DNA of 64,000 nt from Oscillospiraceae bacterium (GCA_021201235.1 JAJQFI010000016.1:62001-126000); one strand, 5' to 3'; shown: positions 25,657 to 35,758, numbered from the stretch's first letter. Numbers and translations: made by a program. The notes: generated from the letters alone by a model not told the origin.

Positions 25657-27384
25657 TACGTCTTTTCCGTCAAGATAAATTTGCGCATCGACAAGTGACT
25701 TCCCTCTTGCGAGCTTGCCGCCTTTTAACTTTAAGCCCAATATATCTTCAATGATCGCACGATAATACCACGCCGCAGAGCCAGTATAGATTGACCATCC
25801 TCCCCGGGAATAGCAATTCTTGTTTGAGTAGACATCGCCGCAGATATAGTAAGGCTCGGTTTTGTACCTCTCATATCCCCCGCTTTCGGAACGCAGAATC
25901 GGGTTGAGAGCTCTTAAGATTTCAAAGCCTTCGTCGGTGAGCCCTGCCTCAATGCAAGCCATGCCGAGCCAGATTGCCGCATGGGTATACTGCCCGCCGT
26001 TTTCGCGGATTCCGTCGGGATAGCTTGCTATATAGCCGACCTCGGCTCTTGCATCGTCGTTGAATGCAGGATAGAAAAGCTTGATAACGCCGTTTTCGGT
26101 GTCGGCAAGCCTTGAATATGCTTCCGATAGTGCGGACTTTGTAAACTCTTTGTCGGGTAGCTTTGCAAACTGTGCAAACGACTGTGAAAGGGAATCAAGC
26201 TTGCAGGAGACGGAGCTTTCGTCTCCCAGAACAGTACCCGAATCGGAATAGGCTCTCAGGTACCACTTCTCGCCCTTGCCGCTTGAGGATATTGCCGATT
26301 CAAGTGCTTTTACTCTTGCTAAAAGAGTTTCTCTGTAGTCTGATTTGCAAAATGCTGAAAATCTCTTAAGAACAAGCACATAAAACTCACTGAGCCAGAC
26401 AGATTCACCGATTCCATCCCCGCCAAGATTCGAAAAGCCGTCGTTCCAGTCTCCGGTGCCGATGAGAAGAAGTCCATGCTTACCGGTTCTCGAGCCGACA
26501 TATTCGATAGCACGAACGCAATGGTCGAAAATGCTCTCCCGAAGAGAAGTCTTATAGACCTCGCCGCATCTGTCCCGTTCGCTATCCGACAGAGTAATCC
26601 CGGCTGAGTATGCAACTTTTACGTCGAGTATAGAAGCATCGCCGGTCTTGTCGACATACTCGCATACTGCATAAGCAAGCCACAGAGGGTCATCGGAGAT
26701 TCTTGTACGGATTCCGGTGGTCTTTTTGAGTGGGAGCTCATGCCACCAGTGCATTACGTCGCCTTCTATGAACTGTGCTCCTGCCGCCCGAATGATATGA
26801 GTACGACATTCGTGAGGGTTCTCAATGATAATCCCGACAGCATCCTGTAGTTGATCACGGAAGCCGTAGGCTCCCGACGACTGATAGAAGCCGGTTCGAG
26901 CCCACATTCTTGCGTGAAGCGCCTGATAGCGAAGCCAGTCGTCCGATAGAATCCGAAGCCCGCTCTCTTGGGACTTAACCAAAAGCTTATGCTCCCGGGT
27001 GTCTGTCTGCGTTTCGAAGTATTCCGGCATCAGTACTGCGGCTTTTTTAGTGTGAGCATAGGACATATAGAAGTCGACGACGGTTTTGCCTTGAATATCA
27101 ACCGTTGCCGCCGCTATGGTGTCTTCACCGACGGCGATATTTGCCTGCCAATCGCCGCTTAAGAATGCTTTTCTGTCAGTCTGGAAGCGGCATTCAAGCG
27201 ACGATGTTATCGACATAAAGCCGTCAACAGGCGAAGCGCAATCAGAGACAAGAAGCGTATTGCCTTTCTTTTCGGGTTTCAATAAAGCAGATTTTGAACG
27301 GTCAAGACCGAGGCATGGTTCTGTGTAATAGGACAGTTCTGCCGGTTCATCCACGGAAATATTCACACGGATGCGTTTGCACAT
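25654..27384 (-). CDS. GH94 catalytic domain fragment (C-terminal part of interrupted glucan synthase)
   Basis: This open frame of 576 codons encodes the GH94 phosphorylase domain: TGFYQSSGAYGFRDQLQDA, FIEGDVMHWWHE, the catalytic Asp in TGDWNDGFSNLG, and TGSAAWYYRAI. It is in the same frame as the upstream 1658-codon segment, and the region 27385-27558 also translates without another stop as NIGERLVLHIGDEYFDI and onward. Only one TGA (27559-27561) separates the parts. The ATG at 27384 has AAAAAGG just 1 nt away, so an independent start is not convincing. I read it as the natural C-terminus of the interrupted gene. Confidence 0.85.
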   Translation of the reverse strand: MCKRIRVNISVDEPAELSYYTEPCLGLDRSKSALLKPEKKGNTLLVSDCASPVDGFMSITSSLECRFQTDRKAFLSGDWQANIAVGEDTIAAATVDIQGKTVVDFYMSYAHTKKAAVLMPEYFETQTDTREHKLLVKSQESGLRILSDDWLRYQALHARMWARTGFYQSSGAYGFRDQLQDAVGIIIENPHECRTHIIRAAGAQFIEGDVMHWWHELPLKKTTGIRTRISDDPLWLAYAVCEYVDKTGDASILDVKVAYSAGITLSDSERDRCGEVYKTSLRESIFDHCVRAIEYVGSRTGKHGLLLIGTGDWNDGFSNLGGDGIGESVWLSEFYVLVLKRFSAFCKSDYRETLLARVKALESAISSSGKGEKWYLRAYSDSGTVLGDESSVSCKLDSLSQSFAQFAKLPDKEFTKSALSEAYSRLADTENGVIKLFYPAFNDDARAEVGYIASYPDGIRENGGQYTHAAIWLGMACIEAGLTDEGFEILRALNPILRSESGGYERYKTEPYYICGDVYSNKNCYSRGGWSIYTGSAAWYYRAIIEDILGLKLKGGKLARGKSLVDAQIYLDGKDV

Positions 27385-27558
27385 GCCTTTTTCGGAAACA
27401 CTGACTGTGACGCTTCCGTGAAAATGCTTTTCCTCAAAGTGATATTCAGCGAGATAGGGAGCGAAGACAGCGACTGAGCCTCTGATTATATCGAAATATT
27501 CGTCGCCAATGTGCAGGACCAGGCGCTCACCAATATTGTCCCGGCTTGTATCGTTGTC

Positions 27559-30500
27559 TCACGGAGTGAGCCTAAGCTTACGGGAATTGTGGGCATAAGT
27601 GAAGCCGAGAGAGCCCTCCGAAAGAAGTGTTCCGAACTGCCTTGAGGACAAGACATGACACCAAGGCAGTGGTGGTCTCGAGTTTGTGACGTACTTACCC
27701 CGACAAAATCCGCCACAGGCGATTTCATCGTCTACAGGTTGTTTCTTGGGACTGACAGGCTTAATCTCAATTTGCGAGAACTGTGAAGCTGGGATATTTG
27801 CCTCTATTTCGCCGTGAGAAATGTGGCAGGCGTAGGCTTTCAGAAGAGTGATGAGCTCCTCGCGGACGGCTGAACGGTCGACGGGATAGATTCCGCCTTC
27901 GGAATATAAAAGCCCTTCACAGGAGAAGTCTCTTGCGGCTTTCACAAGCGCAGTGTAGTGCTCTCTTTCGTATCTGCCGGCGTCATCGAAGAGAACCGCC
28001 ATCTGCGCCTTGATCCCCGAAAGTCGCAAATCACGAAAAGCATGGATATAGACCGAGAGCTTGTCGGTATCGGATATATCGTCGAAGCAATATAGGATAA
28101 GCGGCAAATCGGTTGAAATTGAAAGCTCCCAAAGGGAACTGAGTGGCAGGGTGTTTTCCCGAAGCGCTTCCCTCCTCTGCTGTGAATTGCAAGGCGTAAA
28201 GAGCACATTCCCGGCAAGAATTTCGAGAAGCCTTGAGGAAGCTGAGCTGTAGCCGGTGCATGTTTCCGCTTGCCTTACCCTTAGCTCGCTTACCGTGTTT
28301 ATAAGCTCGTCGGGGCTGTCGGCGGCGAGGATGAACATATTGAGAGTTGCTTCTCCCGACGGTGGAAGCTTCACGGGAGTTTTTAAGAATATGCAAGGGT
28401 CGGGTTCGGAAATAAGACTGCTTGAGACTTTATCCGCTCTGTCAAGAAAACCGCCTGCACCATCGGGACGAGATAACACGTCTTCCCTTTCGAACGAAAC
28501 CAAGCCCAAAGAGCTGTCTGTAAATCCAACAGCCATATAGGGCTTATCCGAACCGTCGCAATCGCTTCTTGTGGCGGTGATAATATCGAGGTTCGGGTCT
28601 ACATCAAGCCGAAGGAACATCTTTTCGTATGCCGGATGAGCCCGCTCAGCTTCATCCGAAAGTAACGACGGCTCAATATAAGAGCATAAAAATGCCTCTT
28701 TTTCGGCATCGGAATCATTCTTTATTGTGAAGGTCCTCAGCTCGCACGGCAATGTTTTGTGAAGGGTAACTCTCATCTCGGCGGAGGCATTACGGTACAC
28801 TGCAAAGCCGTCGCCGAATTCGCAGGTGTCGCCGGTGAAGTATGCTTTTTTATCGCCCGAGATAATTCCGAAGAATGCGCCCTTGGGGCGACTTACTTGG
28901 TCATGCGTTGCGGAGTAGACATTTCTGCCTCTGTACAAAGCGATTGATATTCCGCTGTCGGTGAGTGCGAGAGTATATTCACCATTTCGTAAGAGCTTTA
29001 CTCTTGGATTGAATGGCGATATAGCGGCAAAGTATTCGGAGGTAGGAGCCGGCGGCTTCTCTGCTTTCCGGTGCTTCGGCTTGAGGACTGCATCCTCGTA
29101 GGTATTTCGCTCGAGCCTTACACGTTCATCAAGAAGCTCGCTTGCGCCCATGACGTTCTTATCGCGCATGAACCTGCGACGGAAGACACCGTCTTCGAGA
29201 ACGTTGACAGCCGAGATTATGCTCATCCCGACGTGGTGAGACATGTAGCTCTTCACCACTCCATAGCCTTCGGGCGTGTCGGGCGCAGTAAAATCAAGTG
29301 CTTCATAGAAACCGTAGCGTGAATACATGCCGTATTTTTTAAGGCGGCTTAAGTTCTCCATGCCGTTATCTCCGGAGTAGCCGAGCGAAAGATATGAGGA
29401 ATAGGGCGAGACTACGAAATCCTGCTCCAGTCCCCTTCTCAAGCCTGTCTTCGGCACTCCATGCGCCATATAGCGGTATGACAGACTGCTGTCAAAGCTG
29501 TAATAGCCACTTTCGGAAATGCCATAGGGTCTGCCGAAGGCTTTTGCATATCTCTTCTGACACCAGAGAGCATAGCGAAGACTTTCGTTAAGAAGCGAAC
29601 CCTCGGGGCTCTCAAGTAACATCTCAGGCATGAAGTATTCGAACATGGTGCCGCTATAGGAAGCTGTTCCGGCATAGAATTCACAGCTCAAGGTTGTTCT
29701 TGACAGGCTATACCAGTGGCTTTTTGGAACCTGATGCGAGGCTATAGCATAGAAGGAGCCGAGGCGGGCTTCACTCATGAGGTAATCGTAACTTGAATTG
29801 TCAGGCTCGCCCGTTTCGGGATTGATGCCTATCGCCATCAGCCCACGGACATCGTCAAAGAAAACTGACAGGTCGCAATCGGCGATTATATTCTCAATTC
29901 TTGATATGGTTTCAGCGAGTTCGGGACAACGGGCTGTGTACTCCTTCAAGCCCTCTTTCAGAGCGACCAGAGAGCAGATAAAATTGCCGCTGTCGACGCT
30001 TGAAACATAAGGATTCGGACATAGCTTGAGGGTTTTGGTGTCGTACCAGTTGTAGAGATTGCCCTTGTATTTCTCCATTCTATCAATCGAGTCAAGAGTG
30101 CCACTTATGCGCAAATTCATAACTTCGAAGCTGATAAGGCGGCGGTCGCATGCCGCCAGTACAGACAGAAGATACATGCCGATATTGGTGGGAGAAGTTC
30201 TGTGGGCAATCCGATATACCGGTGAAAACTGGACGTTGTCGGGCGGCAGGCAATTCTCCGATTCGGTGACGTAGTCGGAGAAAAAGCCCCACATGTCAGC
30301 TATTTGTGCCGAAAGCTCACGACGATTGCGCTCTGACAAACTCTTATTCGATATTCCGGTTCTCCGCGTGCCGATTGCAAGAAGCACCGGCAGGAATGCA
30401 AATACAATTCCAAAAAATCTCACGACATAGCTCGGTGAAAATACAAGTACGGTTCCCGATATCCACGAAATAAAGAAGAATGAAAAGCTGTCTGAAGACT

Positions 30501-32535
30501 TACTGTCATACGACGATGACACCGTCCACTCCAAAAGCTTGCGCTTTGTTATCATCCTCAGAATTGCCGTGAGCATTGCCCGTGCTGATTTAAGGGCGAG
30601 CGTTGGAAGAAGGACCAAAGAATAGACAAACGAAGAGAGATTCAATGCCGCTCCGCTTACCATTGCGGAATAGAAGCGGCGTGAGCCGGTGCCCTGATTC
30701 AGAAGCGTTCCGATAAGCCCCAGAAGCTGTGGAAACAGATACATTATGACTGCCGCAAGTGCGATTTTACCGGAGGCTTCGGGATATAAAAATAGTCCAA
30801 GAAGCAGAGTTGCAAAGACATCAATCGGCAAAAATGAACGGCGAAGATTTTCCCAGAGCTTGAGCTTCGAAAGCATGTCAAACTTGTGAGAAAATATGAA
30901 TCTGAGATTCTGGATATCTCCTCTTATCCAACGGTCGAGGCGCTTGAAATAGCTGACGGGATTTTTCGGAAAGCCTTCAGTAAAGATTACGTCGTGGGCA
31001 TAAGCAGTATTCATCAGCTCACCTTCGAGGATGTCGTGCGAGAGAACTCTCTCATGCGGAAGGAAGCTCGTGCACTCCAAGAGGGACAATATCCTGAGCA
31101 GTCCTTTGCCGCAGAAGGTTCCTCTGCCGTAAACATCCTGCCAGAAATCCATGCTCTCAAGGTCATAGCCGGATATTGAGCCTATGCCGCCCATGGCTCT
31201 TGAGAAGCCGGTTGCGAGTGAATCGCCAAGTCGGGTCACCATCCGGGGAGCGATTATGCCGTACCTACCGTTTGCCGGGTGCAATGCTATCGACAGGAGC
31301 TCCGCCACGGAATCCATATATGGCTCGGTGTCGCTGTCGGCACAGATGATATATTCCGTTCCGACAAGCTTCTCTGTACATCCGAACATACCGTAAAAAT
31401 CCTGCTCGCCTGATTTCATATAGCGAGCCAAATCCATTATCGCACCGCGTTTGCGCTCATAACCCATAAACTCGTCCTGAGCCTCGGAATAGATGCGTTT
31501 TCTTATTATGCAGGAGAAGATATCGCCGTTTTCACGATTGAGCCTGTCAATCATATCTTCAAGGCTTTCTGATATAGCTCTATCATCTCCTGTTACGAGA
31601 GTCTGAGATGAAGAGAAATCGGCAAGCAAGCATACGGAAATATTGGGTTGCGGGTTCGATGCGTGAAGCCTAATGAGCTTCCGATAAAGGCTGTCGGAGT
31701 AGTTGACGCCGTTGACAACCGCTGAGAGGACGATAGTGCAAGGCGTGCTTCTTACTTCTTCGGAATTTATATCAAGGCGAGGAAGACGGATTCTTGGCAC
31801 ATAGCGGATAAGAATATCGTTTACGACTGCCTTGACTGCGGCGTAGGCGGGACATATCAGAAACAGCGTTGTCCACGGCTCACCGATTCGTACAGCGAGT
31901 GCCATAGTGAACATGAAGGCGATTACAACTTCCAGAAATTCGACCGTCAGATTTGTGGCGATTCTCGATTTGGGGCATCTGCTTGGAAAAAGAACAGGCT
32001 TCGAAGCATAGATTTGCTCACGATATTGCTTTTTCGTTTTACGGTCGCACTTGGGATAATATTCGTCCCGGGATAGCTCTATTGCGACGGGATTGACCGT
32101 TTCGTTAATACGGTACTCATCAAGGGAGCTTAGCCCCGAGAGCATGGCGACAGCTTCGCGGATATTCTGCTCGGACTTTTCGAGAAGATGATATGTCAGC
32201 TCAAACCTGAGATTTTCTATATCGCAGGGGTTGACTGTGTTTTCGGACGCATAGCTACTGATCAGAAAGATTATCTCATCCGAAGACGGGATTTTTCCCG
32301 AAAAGTGAGATATCAGATATCCGGCAAGAGGAAGCCCATCGGTTATCTCTGCCTTCGGGTCACATCCAAGAAGATAGCCGGTGGCATCGTTCAGAATTCT
32401 ATAGTTATCTGCAAAGAAAATTTCGTCGTCGGTGTTGCAACCATCGAGGCAAAGGGTTTTATATCGCCGCTCCATGCGGGCACGCATACTTCTTATTTTT
32501 CCGAAATACTTGCCTATTCTTATAAGTTCGCTCAT
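27559..32535 (-). CDS. Cyclic beta-1,2-glucan synthase-like protein (GT84 plus glycoamylase-like), interrupted by in-frame TGA
   Basis: The 1658-residue segment contains N-terminal helical sequence, membrane spans, a GT84/GT2-type glycosyltransferase (CADSDTEPYMDSV, RGTFCGKGLL, then RLDRWIRGD near residues 380-560) and further spans. The glycoamylase-like PF10091 region (GYSGDNGMENLSRL, YEALDF, SHHVGMSI) and GT36 carbohydrate-binding modules follow. It ends ...AHNSRKLRLTP then TGA, where homologues continue LTPW. The next sense codons after TGA (DNDTSRD) continue the homology, so a Trp codon TGG has probably become TGA. Full length would be about 2293 residues, the usual NdvB-like architecture. 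A SD-like AAAGGCGAC precedes the ATG. Confidence 0.88.
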   Translation of the reverse strand: MSELIRIGKYFGKIRSMRARMERRYKTLCLDGCNTDDEIFFADNYRILNDATGYLLGCDPKAEITDGLPLAGYLISHFSGKIPSSDEIIFLISSYASENTVNPCDIENLRFELTYHLLEKSEQNIREAVAMLSGLSSLDEYRINETVNPVAIELSRDEYYPKCDRKTKKQYREQIYASKPVLFPSRCPKSRIATNLTVEFLEVVIAFMFTMALAVRIGEPWTTLFLICPAYAAVKAVVNDILIRYVPRIRLPRLDINSEEVRSTPCTIVLSAVVNGVNYSDSLYRKLIRLHASNPQPNISVCLLADFSSSQTLVTGDDRAISESLEDMIDRLNRENGDIFSCIIRKRIYSEAQDEFMGYERKRGAIMDLARYMKSGEQDFYGMFGCTEKLVGTEYIICADSDTEPYMDSVAELLSIALHPANGRYGIIAPRMVTRLGDSLATGFSRAMGGIGSISGYDLESMDFWQDVYGRGTFCGKGLLRILSLLECTSFLPHERVLSHDILEGELMNTAYAHDVIFTEGFPKNPVSYFKRLDRWIRGDIQNLRFIFSHKFDMLSKLKLWENLRRSFLPIDVFATLLLGLFLYPEASGKIALAAVIMYLFPQLLGLIGTLLNQGTGSRRFYSAMVSGAALNLSSFVYSLVLLPTLALKSARAMLTAILRMITKRKLLEWTVSSSYDSKSSDSFSFFFISWISGTVLVFSPSYVVRFFGIVFAFLPVLLAIGTRRTGISNKSLSERNRRELSAQIADMWGFFSDYVTESENCLPPDNVQFSPVYRIAHRTSPTNIGMYLLSVLAACDRRLISFEVMNLRISGTLDSIDRMEKYKGNLYNWYDTKTLKLCPNPYVSSVDSGNFICSLVALKEGLKEYTARCPELAETISRIENIIADCDLSVFFDDVRGLMAIGINPETGEPDNSSYDYLMSEARLGSFYAIASHQVPKSHWYSLSRTTLSCEFYAGTASYSGTMFEYFMPEMLLESPEGSLLNESLRYALWCQKRYAKAFGRPYGISESGYYSFDSSLSYRYMAHGVPKTGLRRGLEQDFVVSPYSSYLSLGYSGDNGMENLSRLKKYGMYSRYGFYEALDFTAPDTPEGYGVVKSYMSHHVGMSIISAVNVLEDGVFRRRFMRDKNVMGASELLDERVRLERNTYEDAVLKPKHRKAEKPPAPTSEYFAAISPFNPRVKLLRNGEYTLALTDSGISIALYRGRNVYSATHDQVSRPKGAFFGIISGDKKAYFTGDTCEFGDGFAVYRNASAEMRVTLHKTLPCELRTFTIKNDSDAEKEAFLCSYIEPSLLSDEAERAHPAYEKMFLRLDVDPNLDIITATRSDCDGSDKPYMAVGFTDSSLGLVSFEREDVLSRPDGAGGFLDRADKVSSSLISEPDPCIFLKTPVKLPPSGEATLNMFILAADSPDELINTVSELRVRQAETCTGYSSASSRLLEILAGNVLFTPCNSQQRREALRENTLPLSSLWELSISTDLPLILYCFDDISDTDKLSVYIHAFRDLRLSGIKAQMAVLFDDAGRYEREHYTALVKAARDFSCEGLLYSEGGIYPVDRSAVREELITLLKAYACHISHGEIEANIPASQFSQIEIKPVSPKKQPVDDEIACGGFCRGKYVTNSRPPLPWCHVLSSRQFGTLLSEGSLGFTYAHNSRKLRLTP

Positions 32536-32606
32536 AACCGTCGCCTTTCAAACAGTATTTTGTGCTATTATTTGCGGACGGCGGGAAATTATCCCTATAA
32601 GAGCTA

Positions 32607-32635
32607 TTGCTTTTTTCTTTGAAATATGGTATACT
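32607..32635 (+). promoter_or_regulatory. Sigma-A promoter for apgM-traX
   Basis: TTGCTT (32607-32612), 17-bp spacer, TATACT (32630-32635). Confidence 0.65.
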
Positions 32636-32676
32636 GGGTACGCTTTATTGAATCACAACTCGAAGGAGACGATAAT

Positions 32677-33888
32677 ATGAAATATCTTGTTTTACTTTGC
32701 GACGGCATGGCGGACTATCCCGTCGAAGAGCTCGGCGGCGTTACACCTATGGTGAAAGCGTATAAGCCGAATATGGACAAGCTGGCGAAGATCTCGGAAA
32801 TCGGTCTTGTCAAGACAGTTGCCGACGGCTTGAAGCCGGGATCTGACGTTGCAAACCTCTCGGTTCTCGGGTATGACCCGGCTATCTACTACTCGGGGCG
32901 CTCACCTCTTGAGGCAGGCTCTATAGGCATCGACATGCTTCCTAGTGACGTATCTTTCAGATGCAATCTTGTAACCCTTTCCGATGAAGAAAAGTATGAA
33001 GACAAGACCATGGTTGACTACTGCTCGGGTGATATCTCCACCGCTGATGCGAAAATCTTGGTTGATTTCCTCAAAGAAAACTTCGACGACGAGGAATTCA
33101 CCCTTTATGCAGGCGTAAGCTATCGCCACTGCCTTATTCAGAAGAACGGTACACTTGATGTCGGGACCCTGACTCCCCCGCATGACATTTCGGGAAGAGT
33201 TATCGGGCAGTATCTCTCAACAAGTCCGAACGCCGAAAAGCTTATCAATATGATGAAGAAGAGCTATGAGCTCCTCAAGAATCACCCTCTCAATCTTGAA
33301 AGAATCAAGCAGGGCAAGAACCCGGCTAATTCGATGTGGTTCTGGGGCGAGGGAGTGAGAAAACCCTTGGCTCAGTTCAAGGACAGGTACGGGCTCAAAG
33401 CCTCCATGATCTCAGCCGTCGACCTTCTCAAGGGCATCGGCAAATTCAGTGGCATGAACGTTGTAAACGTCGAGGGTGCCACCGGATATATCGACACCAA
33501 CTTCGAAGGCAAGGCTCAGGCTTGCATCGACGAGCTTGCCGCAGGGCAGGACTTTGTCTATATCCACGTTGAAGCTCCCGACGAGTGCGGACATCGTCAT
33601 GAGATAGAAAACAAAGTCAAGGCTATCGAGCTTATCGACAAGAAAATCTTAGGTCCGGTCCTTGAGGCTCTTGAGGGCTATGACGACTACAAGATTCTCA
33701 TCATGCCCGACCATGCCACTCCGCTGGCTCTTAAGACCCACACCAACGACCCGATTCCCTATCTCATCTATCACAAGAATTCCCCGAAGTCCGGCGTTGA
33801 CTGCCTCTGCGAAGAATCTGCAAAAGAAACAGGAAGATTTATTCCTGTAGGGCATACGATTATGGACAGGTTTATCACGGGTGACTAA
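32677..33888 (+). CDS. apgM: Archaeal-type cofactor-independent phosphoglycerate mutase / putative homoserine kinase
   Basis: This 403-residue alkaline-phosphatase-superfamily enzyme starts at the ATG at 32677 with AAGGAGA 7 nt upstream. Motifs: LLCDGMADYPV (metal-binding Asp), KPGSDVANLSVLGYDP (nucleophilic Ser), HVEAPDECGHR, and LIMPDHATP near the C terminus. The family interconverts 2- and 3-phosphoglycerate. The subgroup common in Clostridia and Bacteroides has also been proposed to act as homoserine kinase, and sequence alone does not settle this. Neighbours (TraX overlapping by one base at TAATG) do not help. Confidence 0.85.
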   Translation: MKYLVLLCDGMADYPVEELGGVTPMVKAYKPNMDKLAKISEIGLVKTVADGLKPGSDVANLSVLGYDPAIYYSGRSPLEAGSIGIDMLPSDVSFRCNLVTLSDEEKYEDKTMVDYCSGDISTADAKILVDFLKENFDDEEFTLYAGVSYRHCLIQKNGTLDVGTLTPPHDISGRVIGQYLSTSPNAEKLINMMKKSYELLKNHPLNLERIKQGKNPANSMWFWGEGVRKPLAQFKDRYGLKASMISAVDLLKGIGKFSGMNVVNVEGATGYIDTNFEGKAQACIDELAAGQDFVYIHVEAPDECGHRHEIENKVKAIELIDKKILGPVLEALEGYDDYKILIMPDHATPLALKTHTNDPIPYLIYHKNSPKSGVDCLCEESAKETGRFIPVGHTIMDRFITGD

Positions 33889-34661
33889 TGGTGACGAAGA
33901 GAAAAATTCAGCTTGACAGAAGCGCTCTTAAGTATATAGCAATCATAACGATGCTGATTGATCATATAGGCGCACTCATAATCTACCCTTTGTATGTCAA
34001 CGCCAATTTTGTTGATGGCGTAGATATGCTCGGCGACCTGATGCCGACCAAGGCTAAAGTGCTTTATGCGGTGTATACTGTTCTGAGATGTATAGGTCGG
34101 ATTGCATTTCCGATATTCACCTATATGGTGGTCGAAGGGTTCTTGCATACTCACAGTAGAAAAAAGTATCTCTTGCGACTTGTAGTATTCGCACTTATTT
34201 CAGAAATACCGTTTGACATAGCGTTCAGCGACTGCTTATTCGATTTCAGTTCTCAGAACGTTATCTGGCTGTATGTCATCGCAGTTCTGATGATGTGGTT
34301 TATCGAGAGGTTTGCGGAAACTCAAGAGAAGTCGGGAGCGAAAATTGCGCTCACAATTGTAGCTGTTCTGGTCGCTTGCTTACTCGCGATTACATGTGAC
34401 TACTCATTCGGCGGAATACTGCTTGTAGCTTCAATGTATCTGTTCAAAGATAAAAAGACATTCTATTGGATAGGTTGCGTGTTGTCACTGGTCATAATCG
34501 CACTCCTTTCCACTTGGATGGAACTGTTTGCCATTGTTTCGCTGTTCCTGTTGACGCTATATAACGGAGAAAAAGGCAAAAGTAACAAATATCTTTTCTA
34601 TGTCTTCTACCCCGCACATCTGCTTATTCTCGGCTTGATTTCTCATGTGCTTTGGATGTAA
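33888..34661 (+). CDS. TraX-family integral membrane protein (possible acyltransferase)
   Basis: This 257-residue membrane protein has about eight hydrophobic segments and the family start RSALKYIAIITMLIDHIGALI, with a conserved Asp-His, then RIAFPIFTYMVVEGF and FDFSSQNVIWLY. Named after the F-plasmid pilin N-acetyltransferase TraX, but chromosomal members are widespread and unrelated to conjugation. Its ATG overlaps the apgM stop as TAATG, indicating coupling. The substrate is unknown; no mobile-element genes are nearby. Confidence 0.85.
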   Translation: MVTKRKIQLDRSALKYIAIITMLIDHIGALIIYPLYVNANFVDGVDMLGDLMPTKAKVLYAVYTVLRCIGRIAFPIFTYMVVEGFLHTHSRKKYLLRLVVFALISEIPFDIAFSDCLFDFSSQNVIWLYVIAVLMMWFIERFAETQEKSGAKIALTIVAVLVACLLAITCDYSFGGILLVASMYLFKDKKTFYWIGCVLSLVIIALLSTWMELFAIVSLFLLTLYNGEKGKSNKYLFYVFYPAHLLILGLISHVLWM

Positions 34662-34679
34662 TTTTCGGAATAAATAAAG

Positions 34680-34709
34680 AAAGCACCGCCTCTCGACGGT
34701 GCTTTTTTA
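34680..34709. terminator. Terminator between TraX and CE2 genes
   Basis: The stem AAAGCACCG/CGGTGCTTT is followed by T's on the plus strand and flanked by A/T on the minus strand. The two genes are convergent. Confidence 0.85.
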
Positions 34710-34717
34710 TGTTCAAA

Positions 34718-35758
34718 TTAATCTTTCCAGGTATCTTCCGGAAGCGAATTAAGAAACGCCGTGAGTTCCTTTGCCATTTCTTCCTGCTCGGGGATTCGAG
34801 GGTGTCCGGGGGTAGCTTTACCGCAACGGGTATAGGTGAGGTGGTAAACACGGTTTTCCTCGCCGCCGAGGCGGTTCTTGATTTCTTCGAGGGCTTCATC
34901 CCAAGCCGGGTCGTGCATAAGGACGGTAAGGGCTAAAACTACGGTTGCATGATTGGTGTGAGAGCGGGTATCTTCGATGATTTCGATGTAGCGCTTCATC
35001 CACTTTTCGCGGTATTCGGGATCATGAATACAGCCGTTGTGCGGATGGTCGTCGTTCTGACCGACGGCGTAAACCATGACGTGCGGAACGAACTTCGAGA
35101 AATCCCAAGGAGTTCTCGGAGGCATCGAACAATATCTCGTCTTGTCATAGCAGGACTCAAGCCCGAGGGCAGGGTCTTCGAAATAACCGGTGCCGTTGAA
35201 GATGGCGATGCCGCCCTGAGCGGTGTTATAGACCTCCGCAGGAAGAAGACGCGCAGTCATCAGGGAGTAGCTATGCCATGAGTTATCGTAAACGCCGTCG
35301 TGATTCTCAGGATCGCACTGTCCCACATAATCTACAGCATCGACAACCGAGCCTGCGGTTACCGAATCGCCATAAAATTCTATGCGCTTTTTGGGCTTGG
35401 GAATCGGCTCTAAAATCTCGCCGTCATCGGGAAGGACGAAGCCCTTGAGTTTGAAATAGTGTCCCTCCATCCGCTTGTAGAGGACGCAGTCATGACGGGT
35501 GTTTTCGAGACCGGAAGCAAGCAGAACCTCCGCTTCGCCGTCGGAAATCGGGATGCACTTCTCTTCCCCGTCGATTACGAAGCCGATGAATCTGCCGTAC
35601 CAGTATTTCAGGTTCTCGATTACTGCCGAAATCTCCGTGCCCTTGAACGAAAAGCTAAGGTAGCTTCCGGTCCAGCAGAATACTGCGCTGTCCGGCTCCG
35701 AAAAGTCGATTCTGCCGGAATAATTGAACTTGTCGCCTATCGGGTTAATATGCTTCAT
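34718..35758 (-). CDS. CE2-type SGNH carbohydrate esterase
   Basis: This 346-residue protein has an N-terminal jelly-roll-like domain (about 1-115: FCWTGSYLSFSFKGTEI) and a C-terminal SGNH hydrolase domain. The catalytic Ser lies in FYGDSVTAG, Asn in VYAVGQND, and a late conserved GHPR sits near the family His position. CE2 enzymes remove acetyl groups from xylan or mannan oligosaccharides. It has no signal peptide and is translationally coupled to the GH5 gene by a 4-bp ATGA overlap. In known cellulosome proteins these two activities are fused, whereas here they are separate and in different compartments. Confidence 0.88.
   Translation of the reverse strand: MKHINPIGDKFNYSGRIDFSEPDSAVFCWTGSYLSFSFKGTEISAVIENLKYWYGRFIGFVIDGEEKCIPISDGEAEVLLASGLENTRHDCVLYKRMEGHYFKLKGFVLPDDGEILEPIPKPKKRIEFYGDSVTAGSVVDAVDYVGQCDPENHDGVYDNSWHSYSLMTARLLPAEVYNTAQGGIAIFNGTGYFEDPALGLESCYDKTRYCSMPPRTPWDFSKFVPHVMVYAVGQNDDHPHNGCIHDPEYREKWMKRYIEIIEDTRSHTNHATVVLALTVLMHDPAWDEALEEIKNRLGGEENRVYHLTYTRCGKATPGHPRIPEQEEMAKELTAFLNSLPEDTWKD

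Noticed and set aside
27559-27561. Selenocysteine insertion at the TGA
   Set aside because: Homologues have Trp here, not Cys, and I found no selenocysteine-type hairpin just downstream.
33888-34661. Conjugative element suggested by the TraX name
   Set aside because: Chromosomal TraX-family proteins are common and no other transfer gene is nearby.
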